Shown: positions 9,501 to 18,778 of the stretch, piece after piece
Position numbering within the stretch: position 1 is the stretch's first letter
Layout of the letters: each line of letters opens with the position of its first letter
Assembly (NCBI GenBank): GCA_947462925.1
Contig: CANHQP010000025.1
Location: 1 to 51,934, forward strand
Source of the DNA: Flavobacteriia bacterium
GTDB lineage: Bacteria > Bacteroidota > Bacteroidia > Flavobacteriales_D > Crocinitomicaceae
Direction of reading: 5' to 3'
DNA: 51,934 nt
Translations under genes and position numbers: made by a program
The notes under the pieces: generated by a model
Database searches by the model: none
The model's input: the letters and a program-made list of their open reading frames with translations, nothing else
Told to the model about the DNA's origin: nothing

Positions 9501-10775
9501 ATGGCACAAGACATTTTTGACAAAATCAGAAAAAACAGAGGTCCGATCGGACAATACTCCAAAGGAGTTCACGGGTATTTTACTTTCCCGAAATTAGAAG
9601 GTGAATTAGGTAACAAAATGATTTTCCGTGGAAAAGAGTGCTTGGTTTGGTCTTTGAACAATTATTTAGGTTTAGCAAATCATCCAGAAGTTCGTGAAGC
9701 TGACGCAAAAGCAGCTGAACAATATGGTTTAGCATATCCAATGGGTGCTCGTATGATGACAGGCCAAACGAGTGAGCATGAGAAATTAGAAAATGAATTG
9801 GCTGAATTTATGGGGAAAGAGGATTGTATCCTTTTGAACTTTGGTTACCAAGGAATGGTTTCGGCAATCGATTCATTGGTTGATAGAAATGATATCATTG
9901 TTTACGATAGTGAATCTCACGCATGTATTCTAGATGGTATGCGCTTGCATACAGGAAAACGTTTTGTTTTTCAACACAATGACATGCAGAGCTTTGACAA
10001 GCAAATGAAAAATGCAACAGCTTTGGCTGAAAAAACTGGAGGTGGAATCATGGTGATTACCGAAGGTGTTTTCGGAATGGCTGGTGATCAAGGAAATTTG
10101 AAAGAAATCATTGAATTTAGAAAATCTGGAAAATACAGTTTCCGATTGTTTGTGGATGATGCACACGGTTTTGGTACATTAGGTGCAACTGGTCAAGGTG
10201 CTGGTGAAGCGCAAGGTGTTCAAGATGAAATCGATGTTTTATTTGGAACTTTTGCTAAATCTATGTCTTCTATCGGTGGATTTATTTGTGCTGAAGAAAG
10301 TATCATTGAATATTTAAGATACAACATGCGTTCTCAAATGTTTGCAAAAGCATTGCCAATTACTATTACAATTGGTGCGCGCAAAAGATTGGAATTGTTG
10401 AGAACCAAACCAGAATTGAAAAACAAATTATGGGAGGTAACAAATGCACTTCAAACAGGATTCAAAGATGCTGGTTTTGATATTGGTGCTACAAATTCTC
10501 CTGTAACTCCAGTTTTCATGAAAGGTTCATTGGCAGAAGCTACAAATTTGACTTTCGACTTGCGTGAAAACTACAATATCTTTTGTTCAATTGTGATTTA
10601 TCCAGTTGTACCGAAAGATGTAATCATGTTGAGAATTATTCCAACTGCTGCGCATACTTTGGAAGACGTTAGCTACACAATTGAAACTTTCAAAACCTTG
10701 AAAAGTAAATTAGATGCTGGAGCTTATAAGTCAGACGAATTAGCTGCTGTTGAAGTAGATAATAAAAAAGCTTAA
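9501..10775 (+). CDS. Alpha-oxoamine synthase family PLP enzyme (serine palmitoyltransferase-like)
   Basis: 424 residues of the fold-type I PLP family that includes serine palmitoyltransferase, cysteate fatty-acyltransferase, 2-amino-3-ketobutyrate ligase and BioF. Evidence: NNYLGLANHPEV, the GARMMTGQTSEHEKLE segment, DDAHGFGTLG with the PLP-binding Asp and His, and the Schiff-base lysine in GTFAKSMSS (residue 253). The reaction joins an acyl-CoA (or acyl-ACP) to an amino acid with loss of CO2. In Bacteroidota, members of this length often make the sphingoid or sulfonolipid backbone, but the substrate cannot be read from sequence. No bio genes or threonine dehydrogenase lie nearby, which argues mildly against BioF and Kbl. 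It is monocistronic. Confidence 0.8.
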   Translation: MAQDIFDKIRKNRGPIGQYSKGVHGYFTFPKLEGELGNKMIFRGKECLVWSLNNYLGLANHPEVREADAKAAEQYGLAYPMGARMMTGQTSEHEKLENELAEFMGKEDCILLNFGYQGMVSAIDSLVDRNDIIVYDSESHACILDGMRLHTGKRFVFQHNDMQSFDKQMKNATALAEKTGGGIMVITEGVFGMAGDQGNLKEIIEFRKSGKYSFRLFVDDAHGFGTLGATGQGAGEAQGVQDEIDVLFGTFAKSMSSIGGFICAEESIIEYLRYNMRSQMFAKALPITITIGARKRLELLRTKPELKNKLWEVTNALQTGFKDAGFDIGATNSPVTPVFMKGSLAEATNLTFDLRENYNIFCSIVIYPVVPKDVIMLRIIPTAAHTLEDVSYTIETFKTLKSKLDAGAYKSDELAAVEVDNKKA

Positions 10776-10795
10776 TTGACTTTTAAATATTTTTT

Positions 10796-10823
10796 AAAGC
10801 CCGATTTATCGGGCTTTTTTTGT
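10796..10823 (+). terminator. Rho-independent terminator
   Basis: A 9-bp stem (AAAGCCCGA and TCGGGCTTT) with a TTTA loop and a long T tract, after the oxoamine synthase gene. Confidence 0.85.
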
Positions 10824-10872
10824 TTTTAGTAGTTTCCTAAATCAAAATGAAATAGATAACCCAAGATATTGC

Positions 10873-10880
10873 TACTTTTG
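10873..10880 (+). promoter_or_regulatory. -7 box (TACTTTTG) abutting the nuclease start
   Basis: A consensus box ending 4 bases before the ATG, so the transcript would start at or near the start codon. Confidence 0.5.
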
Positions 10881-10884
10881 AGTC

Positions 10885-11808
10885 ATGAATAAACGTTTAA
10901 GTTTTCTGTTTTTATTAATTGGTTTCCTGGGTTTTTCTCAAGAGAAAAGTAAGATTTCAAATCTTGAAATTCCATTTCGTGATTCAAATGCGATAGTAAT
11001 ACATCATACTGCTTATAGTTTAGAATACTGTGAAAAACACGAACAAGCTTATTGGGTTGCCTACGAATTAACCAAATCTGAAACCGAGAAAAAATTTGAG
11101 CGAACGGATAAATTTATTGTTGATCCAAAAGTTTCTACAGGTACTGCAAATGCTGACGATTACGCTAAATCTGGTTATGATCGTGGACATTTAGCTCCAG
11201 CTGGGGATATGGCTTGGTCTGAAAAATCTATGGTAGAATCCTTTTATTATAGCAATATGAGTCCACAATTACCTGGTTTTAACCGCGGAATTTGGAAACG
11301 ATTGGAGGATTTGGTCAGAGACTGGGCAGTTGAAAACGAATCAATTTATGTTGTTACAGGACCAATTCTTAAAAAAGACCTACCAACAATCGGTGCAGAC
11401 AAAGTTTCAGTGCCAGAACGGTATTATAAAGTAGTTTTAGATTATAAAGAACCTAATTTAAAGGCAATTGCATTCATTTTACCAAACGAATCCTCGCAAG
11501 AATCTTTGACAAAATATGTCGTTTCAATCGACAGTGTGGAAAAATTGACTGGGATAGATTTCTTTCCAAAGTTGGAGAATAAAGAAGAAGAAAGAATAGA
11601 AAAAACTACTTGCATATCTTGTTGGACTTGGAATGTAATAGCTCCAAGTTCAACTTCAACCAATAAATCTACTGTAAAGAAAACTGTTCAATCAGAGGAA
11701 AGGTTGAAAGTTTCAGTGCAATGTAAAGGAACAACGAAAGCAGGCAATCGATGTAAAAATAAAACCTTGAATGCAAGTGGGAAGTGTTATTTGCATGAAG
11801 ATCAATGA
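10885..11808 (+). CDS. Secreted DNA/RNA non-specific endonuclease with Cys-rich tail
   Basis: 307 residues with a signal peptide ending FLGFSQ. The NUC/EndoG-type beta-beta-alpha-metal nuclease domain (about 40-235) has the signature YDRGHLAPAGD, with the catalytic His at about residue 102. It is followed by the Asn-bearing stretch YYSNMSPQLPGFNRGIW, which supplies the Mg2+ ligand. It should cut DNA and RNA outside the cell or in the periplasm. After a linker, the last 30 residues hold a compact Cys/His motif, C-K-G-T-T-K-x-G-x-R-C ... C-Y-L-H, like the small DUF5763-type knuckle. It may bind zinc or nucleic acid. Nuclease assignment is firm; the role of the tail is inferred. Confidence 0.88.
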   Translation: MNKRLSFLFLLIGFLGFSQEKSKISNLEIPFRDSNAIVIHHTAYSLEYCEKHEQAYWVAYELTKSETEKKFERTDKFIVDPKVSTGTANADDYAKSGYDRGHLAPAGDMAWSEKSMVESFYYSNMSPQLPGFNRGIWKRLEDLVRDWAVENESIYVVTGPILKKDLPTIGADKVSVPERYYKVVLDYKEPNLKAIAFILPNESSQESLTKYVVSIDSVEKLTGIDFFPKLENKEEERIEKTTCISCWTWNVIAPSSTSTNKSTVKKTVQSEERLKVSVQCKGTTKAGNRCKNKTLNASGKCYLHEDQ

Positions 11809-11844
11809 TTTTTAATAAAAAGTAAGTTTTCTTATATTTCGAGC

Positions 11845-11858
11845 GTAACAATTGTTAC
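11845..11858 (+). promoter_or_regulatory. 14-bp perfect palindrome upstream of the muramidase gene
   Basis: GTAACAATTGTTAC reads the same on both strands. It lies 5 bases after a near-consensus -7 box (TATATTTC, 11833-11840), roughly where transcription would begin, and 34 bases before the start codon. A dimeric repressor site is a reasonable guess; no regulator is encoded beside it. Confidence 0.35.
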
Positions 11859-11892
11859 TAACTATCGTAATGGTGTTAATAACATTGAAATC

Positions 11893-12807
11893 ATGAAGTA
11901 TTTTTCATTATTTGTAGGACTTTTTACTTTCGTTGGAGCATTTTCAGCCAATGTAGAAAAAAAATATACGCAAGAAGAATATGTTTCAACCTGGAAAAGC
12001 GTAGCTATTGGTCAAATGATTCAATACAAAATTCCAGCGAGTATCACCATGGCTCAAGGGATTTTAGAAAGTGGCAACGGAAATTCAATGTTAGCTCAAC
12101 AAGCAAATAATCATTTTGGAATCAAATGTCACAATTGGACTGGTGAAAAAATTTACATTGATGATGACCAAAAAGGTGAGTGCTTTAGAAGTTATTCTTC
12201 AGCCAACGAATCTTTTGAAGACCACAGTAAGTTTTTAACTGAAAGGACAAGATATGCAAGTCTTTTTAATTTAAAATCAAACGATTACAAAGGTTGGGCG
12301 CAAGGTTTGAAAGATGCGGGTTACGCTACTAATCCAAAATATCCCCAATTATTGATTGATTTGATTGAAAGATTGAAGTTAAATGAATTTGATGAAGTGG
12401 GATCAGAAACTGCCAATCCAACTGCTTTGTTAGCGAGTTCAAACACCAAAGTTGTTGAGGGACAGCACGCTGTCGTTTTACACAAGAATAAAATCAAATA
12501 TATTGTCGCTAAAAAAGGGGATACTTTTTATAGAATCTCCAAGGAATTTTCAGTTGGATTATGGCAACTGTACAAATACAATGATTTTGGTAACAAAAAA
12601 GATGTACTTGAAGAGGGTGATATCATTTATTTACAGCCTAAAAGAAGAAGATCTAAATCAGTTGAAACATTTTCTGTAAATAATCCATTGAGTTTAAGAA
12701 TGATTTCTCAATTAGAAGGAATCAGATTGGAGTCATTGATGGATAAGAATAATATTTCCTCACCAGATGAGCTTTTGCCAAGAGGTGAGAAAATTGTCCT
12801 CAAATAA
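11893..12807 (+). CDS. Secreted glucosaminidase/muramidase with LysM domain
   Basis: 304 residues with a signal peptide ending GAFSANVE. Residues about 25-165 are a FlgJ/AcmA-type glucosaminidase domain: ITMAQGILESGNGNS carries the catalytic Glu, followed by NNHFGIKCH, a CFRSYSS segment, and GWAQGLKDAGYATNPKY. A LysM domain follows at about 197-245 (KYIVAKKGDTFYRISKEF ... DIIYLQPK). The last 50 residues (LRMISQLEGIRLESL ... LLPRGEKIVL) look like a second, degenerate LysM. It should cleave glycan strands of peptidoglycan in the periplasm during growth or division. Confidence 0.9.
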   Translation: MKYFSLFVGLFTFVGAFSANVEKKYTQEEYVSTWKSVAIGQMIQYKIPASITMAQGILESGNGNSMLAQQANNHFGIKCHNWTGEKIYIDDDQKGECFRSYSSANESFEDHSKFLTERTRYASLFNLKSNDYKGWAQGLKDAGYATNPKYPQLLIDLIERLKLNEFDEVGSETANPTALLASSNTKVVEGQHAVVLHKNKIKYIVAKKGDTFYRISKEFSVGLWQLYKYNDFGNKKDVLEEGDIIYLQPKRRRSKSVETFSVNNPLSLRMISQLEGIRLESLMDKNNISSPDELLPRGEKIVLK

Positions 12808-12868
12808 GTCGATTCGATCTCGATTTAAAGCGAAAGTATTGAGGATTTTAGTTTGTTGTTGTTTGTTT

Positions 12869-12894
12869 GAAGAGTCTTCTAGCGGAGGCTCTTC
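12869..12894 (+). terminator. Possible terminator hairpin
   Basis: A 9-bp stem (GAAGAGTCT with AGGCTCTTC, one G-U) and 8-base loop downstream of the muramidase gene. The following bases are only weakly T-rich, so termination is uncertain. Confidence 0.4.
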
Positions 12895-13035
12895 ATCATT
12901 TTAGGTAGTTTAGAAAATGTCATTTTCAGAATATTAACATTTAGGATTCCAAGAATTTATTATATTTGTTAGCTCAAAAACAGTGTTTTTTGTAGCAGAT
13001 AAGATACTTTTGAAATCTACATATTTGTAAAATTT

Positions 13036-14586
13036 ATGAAGCCATCTACAGAATTATTTAAACTTGTAAAATCATTAAGTAAGTCAGAAAAGCGATTCTT
13101 TAAATTGACTTCTTCTTTACAATCTGGGGATAAAAATTATTTAAAGATTTTTGATGCAATTGAAAAACAACAAGTTTACAATGAGGAAGCATTGAAAGTT
13201 GAGTTTAAAAATGAAACTTTTATCAAACACCTTCCTTCTGAAAAAAATCACCTTTATAAGCTTATACTCAAGAGTTTGCGTTCATTTTATAGCGAGCAAT
13301 CAATCAGTAGTTTACTAAAACAGGAAATCAAAAACGTTGAAATTTTATTCAACAAAGCACTTTATAAGGAATGTGAAAAATTTGTAAGTCGTGCCAAAGA
13401 AATTGCTGCAGATCATGAAAAATTCTACTATTGGTATGAATTAATTGCTTGGCAGAAGAAATTACTTGAGGAAGCCTATGAGGAGGGAGAATTTTCGACG
13501 AATTTAGATGAATTAGTCGAAGAGGAAGAAATGGTAATTGCCAAACTTCGGAATTTAGCGGAATATCAAGTAGTTTATTCTAAGATTAATTTAATTTTCC
13601 GAAGTGGAGGATTCACTAGAAATGAGCAAGAACGAAAAGTCGTTGATTCCATAGCTGATTATCACTTGATCAAAGGAAAAAACACCGCAATTTCTACTAG
13701 AGCTACGTCGATGTGTTATTACATCAAAGGTTTGTGTGCTGCAACAACTAGAAATTATGAAGACAGTTTTCAGTTTTTTAATAGAACCAGACAAATCTTG
13801 GAGAATAATCCAAAAATAATGGAAGATTCACCACAAAGATACGTGATGACACTTTTTCATTTATTGAGATGTTATATAGATAATTATGATTTTGAAAATG
13901 CCCAAAAATCAATTCAAGATTTGCGCGCATTGGTTGGAAAGAAAGGGTTTAATTCAGTAGACATAACAGTTAGAATTTTTGCAAATTGTTACAATCAAGA
14001 ACTTAATTTATTGCATTCAATGGGAGAAATGCAAAAAGCCGTTGATTTGGTTCCAGAAATCGATCATGGAAAATTGGCTTTTCAAGATAAGATAAGCAAA
14101 GAACAAGAAGTTATTTTATTGTATAACAAAGCTTATAGCTATTTTGGAATTGGTGATTACAAAAAGGCTTTATCATTTATAAATGAAGTATTAAATGATA
14201 ATGAGCAAAATTTAAGACAAGATATTTATAGTTTTAGTCGATTGTTGAATTTGGTGCTTCATTATGAGTTGGAAAATTATGATTTTTTGGAGTATGTAAT
14301 TAAATCTACCAATAGATATTTATCTAAATATGAGCGTGATTATAAAATCGAAGATGTTTTGATCAAGTATATTAGAAAATTATCTAAAGTTTCTAGCCCG
14401 AAAGCTTCACAAGAAATTTTTGTAGCAATGAATAAAGAAGTGAATGTTTTGATGCAAGATCACCAAGAACGCGTTGTCTTGGGATTTTTCAATATTGAAG
14501 CTTGGATTGACAGTAAAATTAACAAGACAACTTTTTCAGAATCAGTACAAAAATGCTTAAAAAGTAAGGTTGTAGCAGATAACTAA
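13036..14586 (+). CDS. Helical-repeat (TPR-like) cytoplasmic protein, function unknown
   Basis: 516 residues, no signal peptide and no membrane segment. It begins with a conserved-looking block, SLSKSEKRFFKL, then consists of alternating amphipathic helices; several pairs read like tetratricopeptide repeats (for example NYEDSFQFFNRTRQIL and GDYKKALSFINEVL). I recognise it as a type of protein common in Bacteroidota but know no function; a scaffold or regulatory role is only a guess. Its last 30 bases overlap the 3' end of the convergent outer-membrane gene. Confidence 0.7.
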   Translation: MKPSTELFKLVKSLSKSEKRFFKLTSSLQSGDKNYLKIFDAIEKQQVYNEEALKVEFKNETFIKHLPSEKNHLYKLILKSLRSFYSEQSISSLLKQEIKNVEILFNKALYKECEKFVSRAKEIAADHEKFYYWYELIAWQKKLLEEAYEEGEFSTNLDELVEEEEMVIAKLRNLAEYQVVYSKINLIFRSGGFTRNEQERKVVDSIADYHLIKGKNTAISTRATSMCYYIKGLCAATTRNYEDSFQFFNRTRQILENNPKIMEDSPQRYVMTLFHLLRCYIDNYDFENAQKSIQDLRALVGKKGFNSVDITVRIFANCYNQELNLLHSMGEMQKAVDLVPEIDHGKLAFQDKISKEQEVILLYNKAYSYFGIGDYKKALSFINEVLNDNEQNLRQDIYSFSRLLNLVLHYELENYDFLEYVIKSTNRYLSKYERDYKIEDVLIKYIRKLSKVSSPKASQEIFVAMNKEVNVLMQDHQERVVLGFFNIEAWIDSKINKTTFSESVQKCLKSKVVADN

Positions 14587-16014
14587 TCCTTGAGTAATCG
14601 ATGATATTTGAGCCCTGCTCTCAGCGAAAGCATAGTAGTTGTAATTTTTCGTTTGGTATTTATAAGCAATGTCAAAAGTGCTTCTTTTGAATTTAATTCC
14701 TGCGCCAACACTATAGATTGTGCTTCCTGAAGTACCGTTTGACGATTCTTTGGAATAGGGTTGAGGGTAAAATGCATAGCCACCGCGAATAAAATACTGT
14801 GATTGAAAAACAATTTCTCCACCAACCCTGATATTGATTACTGACCTTAACAATTGGTCAGCTTCCTCGTTTTGATACTTGTAATCATTTTCCTCTGGAG
14901 CAAAATTGACATCTTTCGTTGATTTCAAATTTGCCCACTGATAATTAAGATATTCAAGATCTACATTGATACAACCATGTGTACCGAAAACAAACCCCAT
15001 CGATCCAATCAATTTAGTTGGTGTTCTTAGACGGTATTTGTAGTTGGCAGTAGGTTTTGTTCCCGCTGGAAGTGCATAAATTGTGTCATTTTGGTAGGTA
15101 GTCATATCAGCGGACCATTCATCAGCCAAATTGTAAAATGTAGGTGTATGAACACTTAAACCCAGTCGCATAGCATCAAAAGGAAGGTAAATCATTCCTA
15201 TTTTTAGATTGTTTCCGCTTCCTTTGGTACTCAAATTATATTCATAATTGAATGAATCCAAGGAAAGGGATGCATTTTCTAGTTTTTCTCTGTGAATGAA
15301 TTGTTCAGTATATCGAATCGTTCTTATTCCCCAATTGATTCCTAAATATAGTTTATTGATATAATTTGTACTAAAAGAAAAAGTATATTCAGAAACACCT
15401 CCTTTGGTGTCAATAGAGCGATTGTGTTCCATTGTGTCATTGGCAGTTAATCTAGGAAGATAACTTCCATTCATACCAGGGTCAATGGCATAAGTTTCCC
15501 ATGCAAGTGCTGTTGAAAATGGAGAAAATTGTTCTGGAGACAAACCATATCCGTCAGAAGCAAAAACATCTAGAAGAGAATTATACAATTTTCCTTTGTA
15601 ATTCAGATTGTTTGTAAAATTATCGACTCTGTTATAACTGAACCCAATTTGATTATATAAAAAACCTTTGTTTTTGGCAGAGACATCGTTTACAATTACA
15701 ATTCCAATGTTAGATGGACGCACTGGAGATTTGGATGATTCTGTTTTTGTTCCTTCAAAAAAGTTACTATTTCCAATGTGGTTAAAATTTAATCCCATAT
15801 TAAATTGATTGGAAGAAAATCTCCCATAACCAGCAGGGTTTATCAATGATGTGCTGATGTCTGCTCCTAATGCGCCAAAAGAACCAGCCATTGATTCAAA
15901 GCGCGCGCTTCCTTGCAATTGTACGTTTGAATATCTTACTAAATCAACAACATTTTGACTGTAAATGTATGAAAATGAAATAAAAAAAATAGAAGTTAAG
16001 AAGAACTTAAGCAT
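14557..16014 (-). CDS. OmpP1/FadL-like outer-membrane beta-barrel protein
   Basis: 485 residues with a signal peptide ending YIYSQ. The mature start QNVVDLVRYSNVQLQGSA, then SMAGSFGALGADISTSLINPAGYG, matches the hatch region of the OmpP1/FadL/TodX transport family, where an N-terminal plug carries an 'NPAG' turn. The remainder alternates polar and hydrophobic strands with Tyr/Trp/Phe girdles and ends in a terminal phenylalanine (ICYNLTF), as expected for Bam-inserted barrels. Family members let hydrophobic molecules such as long-chain fatty acids cross the outer membrane; the substrate here is not known. Confidence 0.82.
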   Translation of the reverse strand: MLKFFLTSIFFISFSYIYSQNVVDLVRYSNVQLQGSARFESMAGSFGALGADISTSLINPAGYGRFSSNQFNMGLNFNHIGNSNFFEGTKTESSKSPVRPSNIGIVIVNDVSAKNKGFLYNQIGFSYNRVDNFTNNLNYKGKLYNSLLDVFASDGYGLSPEQFSPFSTALAWETYAIDPGMNGSYLPRLTANDTMEHNRSIDTKGGVSEYTFSFSTNYINKLYLGINWGIRTIRYTEQFIHREKLENASLSLDSFNYEYNLSTKGSGNNLKIGMIYLPFDAMRLGLSVHTPTFYNLADEWSADMTTYQNDTIYALPAGTKPTANYKYRLRTPTKLIGSMGFVFGTHGCINVDLEYLNYQWANLKSTKDVNFAPEENDYKYQNEEADQLLRSVINIRVGGEIVFQSQYFIRGGYAFYPQPYSKESSNGTSGSTIYSVGAGIKFKRSTFDIAYKYQTKNYNYYAFAESRAQISSITQGLVICYNLTF

Positions 16015-16054
16015 GTGAAATAGAAATCAATTAGAGTAATTTTAAAAAATAGAA

Positions 16055-17116
16055 TTATCTTCTTCCTCCACCAGATGTGCCTGAAGAGGGGCGAGAAGTT
16101 GATCCACCTCCGCTACTGGTTCCACCTCTGCTTTCACTTCCGGAGGATGTGCCAATAGTTCCTGATCCGGAATTTCTGTTTGAAGGAACTGAGATTCCTC
16201 CAGAATTTCTTGGTGAAGTTGAACTTCCTGAACCATTATTTATTCCAGTAAAACCATTGTTACCTCTTGATGATGAACCTACTGAGCTACTTCCTCTTGC
16301 GCTATTTGATATTCCACCTTGAGTTCTTCCAGGTCTAGAAAAATCAGCATTCTCATTCGTTCTTGTAGTTACATCTGTTTGTCTAGAAGGATTACTTCGT
16401 GACATTACCGTTTCTTTACCAACTGGTTTAACAATTGTCCCTGAACCCAGCACGTTCGAACTTGATAGAGGAGAAGTGGTACTTTTAAGCGTTCCAGGAA
16501 TATTTGATCTTGTGATTACACCGCCACCACCAATGCTTCCCCTTGGACCGCGGTGATGATTTGAATTAGAATTACCAGAGCCACCACCGTTGTTATTCCA
16601 ATTATTGTTGTTATTGTTCCAACCATTGTTATTATTCCATCCAAAGTTATTTCCATAGTAGTTATTGTTGTAAAAACTTGAATAATAACCGTGGTTGTAG
16701 TAATTGTAATAATTTCCATATCCACCATAAAAAGGATTTCCGAAATATGGGTTCATTACATAACTCCAGCCATATCCAGGAATGTATGCCCAACTTCTGT
16801 CATTATAATATGGATAAGCATACATTTGGTATGGATTGTAACCAAAATGATTTGGTCTGTATCCCAAACCTCCCATAAAAAAGGGGTCAAAATTATTCAT
16901 TCCTCCTCCAGAAGAATAACTTACGTTATTGTTATTCCTATCTTTTTTATACTTATAGGCACTATAGTTTGTCTCATCATCCAAGGATTCTCCAACAGGA
17001 ATTTGGGAGCTTTTCACTAAATAAACATCATCATCTGGAGTATCGGAAATACTTGCACATGAATTTAAAATCAGTGATGATAAAGCAAAAAATGATAATG
17101 GAAATAAATTTTTCAT
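16055..17116 (-). CDS. Low-complexity Asn/Tyr/Gly/Ser-rich lipoprotein
   Basis: 353 residues. The signal sequence ends in a lipobox (SSLILNSC), so Cys19 should be lipidated. A short acidic stretch (DTPDDD) follows the cysteine. Residues about 65-180 are dominated by Asn, Tyr, Gly, Phe and Trp, with runs such as GWNNNNNNWNNNGGG. The last 170 residues are Ser/Gly/Thr/Arg-rich. There is no catalytic domain. The composition resembles prion-like or adhesive sequences; a surface or matrix role is inference. It is transcribed divergently from proS and lies 40 bases upstream of the FadL-like gene, with which it may share an mRNA. Confidence 0.75.
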   Translation of the reverse strand: MKNLFPLSFFALSSLILNSCASISDTPDDDVYLVKSSQIPVGESLDDETNYSAYKYKKDRNNNNVSYSSGGGMNNFDPFFMGGLGYRPNHFGYNPYQMYAYPYYNDRSWAYIPGYGWSYVMNPYFGNPFYGGYGNYYNYYNHGYYSSFYNNNYYGNNFGWNNNNGWNNNNNNWNNNGGGSGNSNSNHHRGPRGSIGGGGVITRSNIPGTLKSTTSPLSSSNVLGSGTIVKPVGKETVMSRSNPSRQTDVTTRTNENADFSRPGRTQGGISNSARGSSSVGSSSRGNNGFTGINNGSGSSTSPRNSGGISVPSNRNSGSGTIGTSSGSESRGGTSSGGGSTSRPSSGTSGGGRR

Positions 17117-17160
17117 GATAGGTACATTTAAAACTTAATTATAAAGATAATCTTTATTTC

Positions 17161-17168
17161 TACATTTG
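17161..17168 (+). promoter_or_regulatory. -7 box (TACATTTG) of proS
   Basis: A consensus TAnnTTTG box giving a leader of about 50 bases before proS. Confidence 0.55.
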
Positions 17169-17222
17169 CATAAAATTTAACCTTATTTTAAGGTTTTTCA
17201 AACACAAAATTCAATAACAGCA

Positions 17223-18698
17223 ATGGCAAAGAACACAACAAGAGCGGAAGATTATTCAAAATGGTACAATGATTTAGTGAATCGCGCTGGCTTGGCTGAA
17301 AATTCAGGAGTTAGAGGATGCATGGTAATCAAACCTTATGGATTTGCAATTTGGGAAAAAATCCAAGCACAATTGGACATCATGTTCAAAGAAACTGGAC
17401 ATCAAAACGCTTATTTCCCCTTGTTTATACCGAAAAGTTTATTCGAAGCAGAAGAAAAAAATGCAGAAGGTTTTGCAAAAGAATGCGCTGTTGTAACTCA
17501 TTACAGATTAAAAACAGATCCGACAGATAAAACAAAATTAATTGTTGATCCAGAGGCTAAATTGGAAGAAGAACTAATCGTTCGTCCTACAAGTGAGGCA
17601 ATTATCTGGAATACTTATAAAGGTTGGATTCAATCATACAGAGATTTACCATTGTTAATTAATCAATGGGCGAATGTTGTCCGTTGGGAAATGAGAACGC
17701 GTTTATTTTTAAGAACCTCTGAATTCCTATGGCAAGAAGGTCATACCGCTCATGCAACTAAAAATGAAGCGATTGCTGAAGCTGAGCAAATGTTGGATGT
17801 TTACACCGAATTTACTGAAAATTGGATGTCGATGCCAGTTATTCGAGGAAAGAAAACAGAAAGTGAAAGATTTGCTGGTGCAGACGATACTTATTGTATT
17901 GAAGCAATGATGCAGGATGGAAAAGCATTGCAAGCTGGTACTTCCCATTTTTTGGGTCAAAATTTCGCGAAAGCTTTCGATGTAAAATTTGCTGATAAAG
18001 ATGGGAAATTAGAGCATGTTTGGGCAACGTCTTGGGGGGTTTCTACCCGTTTGATGGGTGCTTTGATTATGACACACTCTGATGATGAAGGTTTGGTTTT
18101 ACCTCCAAAATTGGCTCCAATTCAGGTTGTAATTGTTCCGATTTATAAATCTGCCGAAGAATTAGAACAAGTTTCTATCAAAGCAAATGAATTGGTTCAA
18201 AAGTTGAAATCAATGGGGATTTCAGTGAAATTTGATGACGATGACAATCGCCGACCAGGATGGAAATTTGCTGAATATGAAACAAAAGGTGTTCCTGTAA
18301 GAGTTGCACTTGGTCCAAGGGATTTAGCTGAAGGAAAGGCGGAAATTGTTAGAAGAGATACCAAAGAAAAATCAGTTGTTGCATTTGATGGAATCGAAAA
18401 TTTGATTGCCCAATTGATGATTGATATTCAAGAAAACCTGTTTAATCGTGCAAAACAATTTAGAGCCGATAATATTCAAAAAGTCGATTCTTATGACGTT
18501 TTCAAAGAGAAAATCGAAAAAGAAGGTGGTTTTTATTTGGTTCATTGGGATGGAACGGCAGAGACAGAAGCATTGATTAAGTCTGAGACACAAGCTACAA
18601 TTCGCTGTATTCCATTAGATTCAGTGGAAGAAGATGGAAAATGCATGGTTACTGGAAAGCCTTCCAAACACCGAGTTGTTGTAGCAAAAGCATATTAA
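17223..18698 (+). CDS. proS: Prolyl-tRNA synthetase, eukaryote/archaeal type
   Basis: 491 residues, the length of the short ProRS lacking the bacterial editing insertion. Class II motifs are present: the motif 2 region ([15 protein letters not shown]) and the motif 3 arginine in [13 protein letters not shown]. The proline-pocket loop [10 protein letters not shown] is also clear. The anticodon-binding domain begins near residue 300 ([11 protein letters not shown]), and the chain ends in a C-terminal domain closing with a terminal tyrosine (VVVAKAY), typical of the eukaryote-like form. It charges tRNA-Pro with proline in the cytoplasm. Confidence 0.96.
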   Translation: MAKNTTRAEDYSKWYNDLVNRAGLAENSGVRGCMVIKPYGFAIWEKIQAQLDIMFKETGHQNAYFPLFIPKSLFEAEEKNAEGFAKECAVVTHYRLKTDPTDKTKLIVDPEAKLEEELIVRPTSEAIIWNTYKGWIQSYRDLPLLINQWANVVRWEMRTRLFLRTSEFLWQEGHTAHATKNEAIAEAEQMLDVYTEFTENWMSMPVIRGKKTESERFAGADDTYCIEAMMQDGKALQAGTSHFLGQNFAKAFDVKFADKDGKLEHVWATSWGVSTRLMGALIMTHSDDEGLVLPPKLAPIQVVIVPIYKSAEELEQVSIKANELVQKLKSMGISVKFDDDDNRRPGWKFAEYETKGVPVRVALGPRDLAEGKAEIVRRDTKEKSVVAFDGIENLIAQLMIDIQENLFNRAKQFRADNIQKVDSYDVFKEKIEKEGGFYLVHWDGTAETEALIKSETQATIRCIPLDSVEEDGKCMVTGKPSKHRVVVAKAY

Positions 18699-18778
18699 TT
18701 CTTAAAGTTTTGTAAATAATTTTTCCGTTGGGTATTCTTTCCACAATAAATTTTATTTTTAGCCTAAATTAAAGATAT

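Noticed and set aside
16077-16322. A Pro/Glu/Leu-rich open frame on the plus strand.
   Set aside because: It is the complement of the Ser/Gly-rich end of the low-complexity lipoprotein; codon bias explains the open frame.
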